Positions 56,101-64,000 of a DNA stretch of 64,000 nucleotides are shown here, piece by piece. The number at the start of each line of letters is the position of its first letter. Position 1 is the first letter of the stretch. Origin of the DNA: Strongylocentrotus purpuratus (Eukaryota > Echinodermata > Echinoidea > Camarodonta > Strongylocentrotidae); NCBI RefSeq assembly GCF_000002235.5, contig NW_022145613.1, forward strand, positions 4,948,447 through 5,012,446, in the 5' to 3' direction. Position numbers and translations under genes: made by a program. The notes below the pieces were generated by a model, which had not been told where the DNA came from, made no database searches, and was given only the letters and a program-made list of their open reading frames with translations.

Positions 56101-58448
56101 TTATTCAGTTGGGTATTCTTGAATGAGGATAGACCTTTTGCAACTCTGTCCTTGCGGGTGGTGTATAGTTGGAAAAGGCAGTTCTCTGTGGACTCTGTGT
56201 CTGAAAGAATCCAAAAATATAGAGTACGATAGAGGAGGATGGGGCTCTTTATATTCAATCTTTTCTAACTATCAATGTTACCCCGTAGCTACCTCACTAA
56301 CGGGTCATCGTTATTACCATAATCAACCATCCGTTCCGATTGGATCAATACCCTCCAAAGACCAAAAAAAAGCAAACAAAAAAAAAATCACAAATCTATC
56401 GGCCCAATCCCATTTTGACCGTTTTACTTCGGGGAGATTCTTCCTTCTCCTACCCCATATCATTCGATCAATTATGTAAACTCGGATGCTATTTGAAGAG
56501 CAAATGACACGAAATGCGAATGCCAGGGGCTTAATGGACAAAGATGTTCTACGCCAAATTTCTGCTGTTATTGATTATTTTGTTCCACGCAAACACAGAG
56601 AAAAACAAAAATCTGCTTTGACAAAAAAAAAAATACTTTTCCCGCGCTACGCCGACTTTCCTGAGGCAAAAATCGCCTGCTTTCCGTTCAGGGTTCTTCA
56701 GCAAAGCTACCATACTTGAAACAATCCGTTACGATCAATCATCTTGATTCAAGAGGTCACGTGACACATTTCGCCCAGATCTGCGTTCGATTCATTTTGG
56801 TGAGGCCCTTTCGCAGGGGTGGGTGAAACGTCCGTCTGATATACCCCTTTCAGACCGGACGTGAAATCGAATAAAAGTTAACCATCGTCACCCGAAATTA
56901 CTGTTTTCTTTAATTTTATTGAAAGGGCTGCATGACGTACCCCCGTGGAAGTTATAATGTTGCCCTGTTAGTGGGTTGCTAAGTTAGGGGGTTGCATTCC
57001 TATGGTTGTCCTTAACTCTTCTTTTTTCGTCTTCTTCTACTTTTCCGAATCCTTCCTCTTCTTCCGCTTTCCATCATCTTCGCAACAATTATTGATGGAC
57101 CAAAGTTTCTTTTTGCAATCGATCGTGCGCTTTTGATTTTTGACTAAAAAAGTTCAATTTCAATCCGAAGTCAAGAAAATTGAAATCGCAAGCAGAAGTT
57201 ATGAGTCGTTCCCTGCCATGATGAGACAAGTTTGGCTTCCTTTGTATTTACTGTTTCAATGAGGTAACCTTTCTCCATTTTGTAATCAAGATAAACATTT
57301 TATGCAGGAAAATTGGAGACATTGAAATGAGCAGGGTTTCCCTCGACAAGGTAAGATGAACAAGAAGAAGAAAAAAAATGGTTGATTAAAAAGAACTCAT
57401 ATTGGTTGGGAAGAAGCACTGACTCAGAATCATGAAAATGCTGAGATTATCAGATTATCACTTTGAACGTGAATCAATAAAGAACGTGTAAGAGCTAATC
57501 ATTAACACGTGATGGAAAAAAAAATCTACACATTTGTTGCTAAACCCTAGTGCTCAGTCATCCCAAGCAGCACAGGTATGAATCATATGAATAAGGTATA
57601 TCGAGAAAAAACCTGCTTTAACCATGAAATAAATTAGAAAAAGACGGAAATAAATTTGTTTTATATGTAGTAGCTCTATACTATATGGGAAACAGGTAAG
57701 AGTTGTGACCTTTTCTTTATTGTTTTATTACATGATAGACTCAAAGTCAAGCGATACACTATATCGACCTACAAAGATAACTTTTCTTCAAACATCAATG
57801 AACAATTATTGTTCTTGTAAAACATGAACATTTATTGAATGTACTTATATTCATTTTGTGGTTGAAAAGGAAGGTTTTCTATTCTTTAATTGTGATGATA
57901 CGCACTCTCCTTCTGTAATGTGATATAGCTTATCGATTTGTAAGGGACATGGCCAAGGCAAGAGAAATTATCTTATCTATTTCTATCAAAAGGACTTTTC
58001 ATAAGATTGGGTTCCGTTCATGTTTCATAAGATTTTCTCTACTGAGTTACATGGCAACTTTACCCAAAGATGTGGATGACCACGGAATACTGTGGTCTCT
58101 ACAGCTCACGGACAATTTTAAGAAGATCGAATTTCTAACATTGAACCCATCACGTCACGTGAGCACGTACGACTCACTATTTGAAACGCTCAAGGAAAAA
58201 ATCTAAATTTTTACACTTCTCATATTGCGTTGGTATAGCACTTCAGGAAAGTTCTTTGACTTCCATGACTTCAGCAATGACTGTTAACTGAAGAAAAGAA
58301 ATCAGTATTCCTAGTTTCTAAATGTGATTGCCTTTTTGAAACTGGCTTAGAAACCATCGCATAAGATTGACTTTATTACAAATCAAGTAATTGGATATAT
58401 TGTCCATCTCCATTTGTCATTCGTCTCTTTTTCTCTGTTGTCATTGCA
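53130..58448. other. Intergenic with simple repeats
   Basis: (GAT/GGT)n at 53548-53600, CT-rich 53899-53975, poly-C then CT near 54150-54190 and (CCCACA)n at 54398-54418. Frames at 54477-54686 (minus), 56032-56479 and 57949-58206 (plus) were examined and show no recognisable domain. Confidence 0.4.
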
Positions 58449-58480
58449 TCTCTCTCTATCTCTCTCTCTCTCTCTCCATC

Positions 58481-58523
<43 letters not shown>
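58449..58523 (+). repeat. (CT)n microsatellite
   Basis: CT runs interrupted by CATCCATC. Confidence 0.95.
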
Positions 58524-58525
<2 letters not shown>

Positions 58526-58752
58526 GCTATTTTCACTAAATCTGTACTGGTATTTATGCTGTCTATATACCTGTTTGTCCCGATTAACACGTAATTTTAC
58601 AATTTGTCAAGGGCACCCTCGCATTTAACGACAGAGAAGGAGCTTATTGATTATTATTGATATTTTATGACATGATGTAGACTGAAACACCTCTTGGTGC
58701 CTTTGATGTGCTTACGCAACACACACAACAGTTTGGTAATGTGAAATTATTA

Positions 58753-58805
58753 AGAAATCTGTTTTTACTTAATAATGTGAAATTATTAAGTAAAAACAGA
58801 TTTCT
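58753..58805. repeat. Perfect hairpin, 24 bp arms, 5 nt loop
   Basis: AGAAATCTGTTTTTACTT plus AATAAT on the left is exactly inverted on the right (58782-58805) around the loop GTGAA. The left arm is preceded by a partial direct copy (AATGTGAAATTATTAAG at 58738-58754), so the structure may have arisen by a templated copying event. Confidence 0.85.
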
Positions 58806-60000
58806 ACAGCCCCCTCTTTTCTCTTGTCTTGATTTTCTTCATGAAACACGCGGGGATGTAAGTGACGCCACCGGCAATCGTTTAAAGGTTGCGTCCTTGA
58901 TTTTGAAAAGTGAGAAAGGAGAAAATACCATGTTTCAGCTCTATAGGTCAGGTACATGATTATGAATAAATTTTTCCGAAATGTAGCATTAGGCAGAAAA
59001 TCATTAGAGCCTACACTTTATTACCAAAACGGAATGGACGACATTAATGGATGACGTTGGCAGTCCACGGAATATGATTTTTTTTTCTTTTCCGAACAGT
59101 GTTTCAGCCGAGGTTCATCTGATGTTTCACGATCCTTAATTTTCTCGAAGCCAGATACTCATAAAGAGGTCCTAATGTTATCAGGCCCTATGCTTACCGA
59201 AGCATGGGGTTACGACTGGGGAATTACAGAAGGGTATGAGTGCCAACAGAGGGGTGAAAATGCGCAATCTAAAATTTCTTTTCTTTGTTTAACAAAATCG
59301 AAGTTCGCATTTGAAAGTTTCTGACGGATAAAAATTCATCAAGAAGCGTGTGACATTACCGTACCCTCCCAGATAACTAATGACTTTAGGAAACTCAAGG
59401 ATATCTCACATTTGTAACATTATCCTGTGTAGTAGAAAAAGAAGGGTAGTACGAGATTAGCAGCTCTAACGTCCAAGGATCGCGTGTGGCACGTCATCTT
59501 TTCTTTTTAATCCTGGCGATTCTAACATTTATTGAATGATTGTTTTCAAAATCTCAACCTTGACGATGAAATAATGTAACGCAATCGTATCTAATACGTA
59601 TTTTAACTTAGGGCAGTCGCACGCGAGGCGCTTTCCACTATTGTCTAATTCAATATCATTCACGTCACAGTAAACAATTAATAAGAGGCCCCTTCAGATG
59701 TCTTTTGTAATTGCAGCACTCTAAAATAAAAATAAACTTTTATTCCTAGCCGATACCTCTTCTTCTGGATGAAAAGTGGTAAGTACAGATAAATGTCGCG
59801 CTGAAATATAATGTGTATAAAATACAAGTCTAAGATTCGAAATGTCTTCATGGAAAGTCAAGAAGATGAAACAGATATCAATATCATCCTATTATTAGTT
59901 TTCATGCATTTGGGCTACTAGCCAGTGGAGGCATATTTTGATGTCGAAGTACAAGATTGACACCATTCATTAATTCGGCTTTCTTTCTGTTCTCTTTTTA
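58806..60000. other. Intergenic, nothing recognised
   Basis: AT-rich DNA without a supported gene. Confidence 0.4.
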
Positions 60001-60088
60001 TTCTCTCTCTCTCTCTCTCTCTCTCTTTGGTTCTCCCTCTCGTTTTCTTATTGTTCGTCTTCCCTCTCTCTCTCCCTCTGTCTGTCTA

Positions 60089-60122
<34 letters not shown>

Positions 60123-60123
60123 C
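60001..60123 (+). repeat. (CT)n microsatellite pair
   Basis: CT runs at 60001-60027 and 60066-60123 with TCTGTCTG interruptions. Confidence 0.95.
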
Positions 60124-60949
60124 CGAACATTAATTTTCTCACCCCCTTCTCACCCTCCCTTGTGTCCAATGCCAATTTTCTCCGTCTGAAACTCAGGCTG
60201 GATTGTAAATCGCTTCTTCTCTCATTTCTCGTTAGGCCCCATTTTGATAGAAGACCTTCCTCATAATTGGCCTGGTAATTCCACCGACGTGGTCCACCAT
60301 TCGAATGAAAAGGAGACGAATAGTCATACTTTTCATGGAATCATCACATTCTGGGATAGTATGTATTGCCAATTATCCTTAATAATGGCATCAAATACTT
60401 TGATGTATTGGGTAATTTGTAGACGCTAACTAAAGGTATAGAGTTCCCCAATGGAAGTGGAATTCGTGTAAAATAATCATAATTGTGATAATCAGTTATC
60501 TAAATTCGCAATTTGTCATGTCAGTGGAAGAATGAAGTTAGTAATGTGAAAATAGATGAATCACGCAGTCATTTACAAAATCCATATTTCTGACGAGTGA
60601 CGGAAGTATGTTGTTTTGTGGCTTCTCTGTCTCTAAATATCCACATCAGACAAGTCCCCCGGGAAGGGGGTGCAACACTCACAATAAATTAAGTTAAGGT
60701 GAAAGCATACTCAATACAGAAAGGTGGATAATTTATCATGGAAATGCGACATATTCCATTACAAATAAACAGAAATTTATTTTAAGCAATCACACATTAT
60801 ATCCAACTAACATTTTTGTTGATCGTCATCACCTTTTTTATGCTCCTTATTGAACAATGTATAATTCGCACTAATTATCAACACGCTTACTATTGTTATC
60901 GTTTCTTTCGTCCATTCTGAGCACAATAATTATGGTACCATTGAAGCTA

Positions 60950-61150
60950 TCCCGACCACTACGGACCACTACCATAACCAAAATCACTACCGCATCCACA
61001 ACTTCCACCACCACCATCATTACCGCCACCACTTACTTCACTATCACCTCTACCACCACCGCCGCCGCTACTCTGAACCATCATCAAACTCCTCATCACA
61101 ACTATCAGCACCTTAACCAACATCATCATAATTCAAATCATCCCAATAAC
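60950..61150 (+). repeat. Degenerate (ACC/ATC)n trinucleotide tract
   Basis: CCACCACCATCATT-type repeats. The Thr-rich open frame over it is low complexity and is not accepted as a gene. Confidence 0.7.
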
Positions 61151-61442
61151 CATTCAACACCAAACGTCTTAAATTCGTAGTTAAAATACGTCTGCAACAG
61201 GCAAGTTATTCAGGCATTGTCATCTCCAAAGTGTTTGAGAAATAACTTTATCAAATGGTTAAGAATAAGCAGCATTAAAATGATACAGATTCATCAGGGT
61301 GATAGAAAAGTTTTTCAACAATGCACACAATAATTTGGTTTTTATAAATGTATAAAAACAAATTAAAGAAAGAAAAAAAGTAAAGCCCTAAGAGGCCAAT
61401 GATCCTCTAAAGAATTATTTGGAAAAATGTCGGTTTACTTAC

Positions 61443-61625
61443 TTTGAAACTGAAGAGGTAATAAAGAAGTCGACGAAATAAAAACAAGTGTTACGTCTGG
61501 TCTTTTCCTCTCTGGTGTTTTGACTTGAGGTTGGTTTGTTGGTTCTAAGGCGCTGTGTCGTAGCGTTGCTTCTTGTTCGGGATGTTTAAATGATCGCATA
61601 CCGGACGACTTTGGCGGTTTATATA
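61443..61625 (-). promoter_or_regulatory. TATA box and splice donor, candidate first exon
   Basis: On the minus strand TATATAAA (61625-61618) in CGGTGTGTATATAAACCG is followed 175 bp later by CAAAGTAAGT, a consensus donor with the intron starting at 61442. Initiation about 30 bp below the TATA would give a roughly 150 nt exon, probably untranslated, since the only ATG (61599) lies at or above the expected start. The region is CpG-richer than its surroundings. Downstream exons on the minus strand were not identified. Confidence 0.4.
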
Positions 61626-63684
61626 CACACCGTGGAAGGCCCGCGACGCCACAGAGAGGGGGTGTTCGCATGGCCCCAACTCTGTCACCGCGCCTCTCCT
61701 CACAGGCGAGTTTAATACGCCAGTACTCCATCACTGTTTGGTGTGTGATTCACAAAGCGAGACGCACTAAATAAAGGGGCTCTCCACAACATCATGAGTG
61801 ATGGAAGAAAACAAAATAAAGAATGTGTACATTATAAGGACTAGAGGAGGATCAGAAAAAGGTACGCGCAAATCACGTTGCTGTCATCGTGTTGGGGTGG
61901 ACGAATCTTGGGAAAGACATCGAATGCGTCAATGTCACTCTTATAGATTTTGAGAGTTCTTCAAATTACTTTTTTCTTTATTGTTATTATTTTGTCATAT
62001 TGATTATTTAGAATACATTATTCTAACGTTATCATATAAGTTTCGCTCCCGCAAGGAATTTCGATTTTATCCACAATGTCATATTTCGTTCGTCCTTACT
62101 CTCTTGCCTGTAAAATTGTCTTCCCGTAAATAGTAAGCCTATTTCGAATTTCATACCGAGCACACGTCACACTTCTCATTATAAATCAGAATCATTTGAA
62201 TAGGAAAGCCTTCAACCAACAGTGATTGACTTTAGGGAAGATTGAAAATAACAAATCTTTCACGTATATAAGTTAATTGTAGGTTCACCCAAGAGGAACG
62301 AAACCCACAACCCTTATTCGTAACGACTTCTGTAATGATTGTTCCAGATTATGATCTTTCTATGCATGTCATCTACAAGCTACCATTAGCTCAGCGTATC
62401 GAGTGGGGTGGGGGGGGGGGGGGCTCAAGAGGCGATCCCTTGATATGAGATATGAATTAATGGATGCATCAATATTTGATACACACATTTAACATTCTGT
62501 CGGGAATAGCTACTATTCTTGATGAAATTGTATAGGCACAATACTGAAGAGACAGGGTCAAAAAATTGCCCAATAAGGGGAATTATAGTCTATCCGACTG
62601 ACTTTGATGGGCAATATTGTGCTCGACTTGAGGTAGTTTCTGCTGAATCACGATCACATTTTCTAAAACAAATATCCAGTGTTCTGGGCATTTAAATGCC
62701 CTTAAAGCCTTCTGTACACATCATTACAGTTATTGAGCACTTTTTTTACCCGATACATTTTACAGTGCACATGGGGCTACCACCCACTCCCCCACCCCTC
62801 CCTCCCCCACACCCACACGACACACACATACGCACACATGTAGATATTGTTAAATTAAGCTAATGCAGGGAAGCTCCTTCTGCTGATGAGAAGCAATAGG
62901 TCTTCGGTGAAAGCATCGACCATTTACAGACACATGTAAAGCAGAATTCATGAAACGTGCTCAAACCTTAATTTTCTCAATCACAGTTTCTTTAATTCAT
63001 ATTTAAGGTACATCGCTAAGTGTGTAGTGACAGTGAAATTAATATCAACGTAGTGGTAGTAGTTGGTGCATGAGATGGCAAAAAATAAACTTTAGTTGTA
63101 AAAAAAATGTTATGAGAATCATTTCCACCGATCTCCAAAGCGCTGGTGCTATAGGCCACTGGGGCGACTGTAAACTGATAATAATAAACAATATCACTGG
63201 ACATCTGCTGGTCATAAACTGCAATGACAGGAAATAAAATATGTCTGCATTAAGATTATAGGAGCAAGAGTGAAGAGACATGCGCTAGGGGACCCCTCCC
63301 CTCCCCCTTCCCCCTCTTTTGTATAGGTTAATGGAATATTACCTTCTTTAACGAAGTGGGTGTAGTTGGAAGGGGTTGGGGCTCTTCTCTCAGTTTGTCA
63401 AATGAACTTTTTGTTGGTAAGATCTTCAAGGTTAGAAACAAAAACATGTTCATCTCTCCTGCCATTAATGGGGTGCTTGAAGAAAAAATGTAATCGATAA
63501 GGCTTGATCATTAGAACAGACGAGATAAAATAGTAAGGTGCATAATCACAAAGACGGTCTAGAGATTGTGATATTTTGGGGTACAGGTTTCGGATGTCAT
63601 AGCAAAGGAAATGGATCTGGAATATCAAGAGAGGTTACGCGTGGACGTTTTACACTTTTACCCATCATTTTCCTATCAGGATAA
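61626..63684. other. Intergenic, nothing recognised
   Basis: Poly-G run near 62410, C-rich and CA-rich 62780-62840. Short frames only. Confidence 0.4.
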
Positions 63685-64000
63685 TCAAAATAGCATACTG
63701 TTTCGATTTTGGTACGAACCTCGGCTAATCGACTGTGAGTCTGGAGATCGTATCCACACGCATATGAAGCAGCCAGGGGCTAGATGGGTAGAGGTTTGGG
63801 TGATGTCCGCAACCAAGGGACTCTTGTCCGAGATTTTTCGAAGCAAAACCATGAGACCTTGAATCAAGAAGAAAAAAACAATACCCAAAACGCCAACAAG
63901 GAGTAAATAACAACTTAAGTGTAATGTAGTCACATTTTGTAGAGAGAATACATGTTTTTCCAGAAGCACCCAACTGCTTGATATAGTACAGATAAAAAGA
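63685..64000 (-). other. Open frame running off the right edge, one hydrophobic segment
   Basis: Open on the minus strand from the window edge to a stop at 63685, about 100 codons, with no ATG inside before the hydrophobic part. It includes one membrane-like segment (CYLLLVGVLGIVFFFLIQG) followed by a basic stretch, as in a single-pass protein. A second minus frame is open over most of the same DNA, so coding is uncertain. It could be an exon of a gene lying beyond the window. Confidence 0.2.

Overview
The window looks like AT-rich, repeat-dense invertebrate nuclear DNA, most likely from an echinoderm and plausibly a sea urchin. The reasons are many long (CT)n/(GA)n microsatellites, tRNA-derived SINEs ending in an AGCGCTATATAA-type tail with (ATT)n, small foldback elements, and a head-to-tail array of single-exon rhodopsin-like GPCR genes like the lineage-specific receptor expansions known from sea urchins. 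The species call is inference.

Left part (1-27.4 kb): seven receptor genes, all on the minus strand. One is cut by the left window edge (1-558) and belongs to a more distant group with an extracellular N-terminus. The other six form one close tandem family of 338-342 residues (7724-8740, 11123-12151, 14019-15041, 17099-18127, 20998-22020, 25399-26427). Each has seven predicted membrane helices and a single open exon. Five of the six have a conserved TATA-like promoter 55-80 bp upstream of the start codon. All six depart from the class A consensus in the same way: D/ERY reads ETY, the TM2 aspartate is replaced by His, and NPxxY reads GPxxY. A head-to-tail segmental duplication is visible: 9189-15141 (two receptor genes) is repeated as 15142-22120. 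The second copy carries a 947 bp transposon-like insertion with a 4 bp target-site duplication. Diagnostic sites point to later gene conversion between neighbouring copies. A decayed CR1/L2-like LINE abuts the 3' side of the sixth gene, and a small fragment of the same LINE sits on its other side.

Middle (27.9-29.3 kb): a 59 bp minisatellite of about 23 units with higher-order structure. It stays open in all frames but is not convincing as a gene.

Right part (29.3-64 kb): gene-poor. The best coding candidate is a small secreted peptide on the minus strand (34312-34569) with a signal peptide, one dibasic site and a good 3' splice site just upstream of its ATG. Other items are SINEs, a 310 bp palindromic MITE with TA duplication set in telomere-like sequence, clusters of CRE and TACGTG motifs, a perfect 24 bp hairpin, two TATA-plus-splice-donor arrangements that may be first exons (near 49.7 and 61.5 kb), and many microsatellites. 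Most remaining open frames are short, low in complexity, or start from non-ATG codons, and were not accepted.
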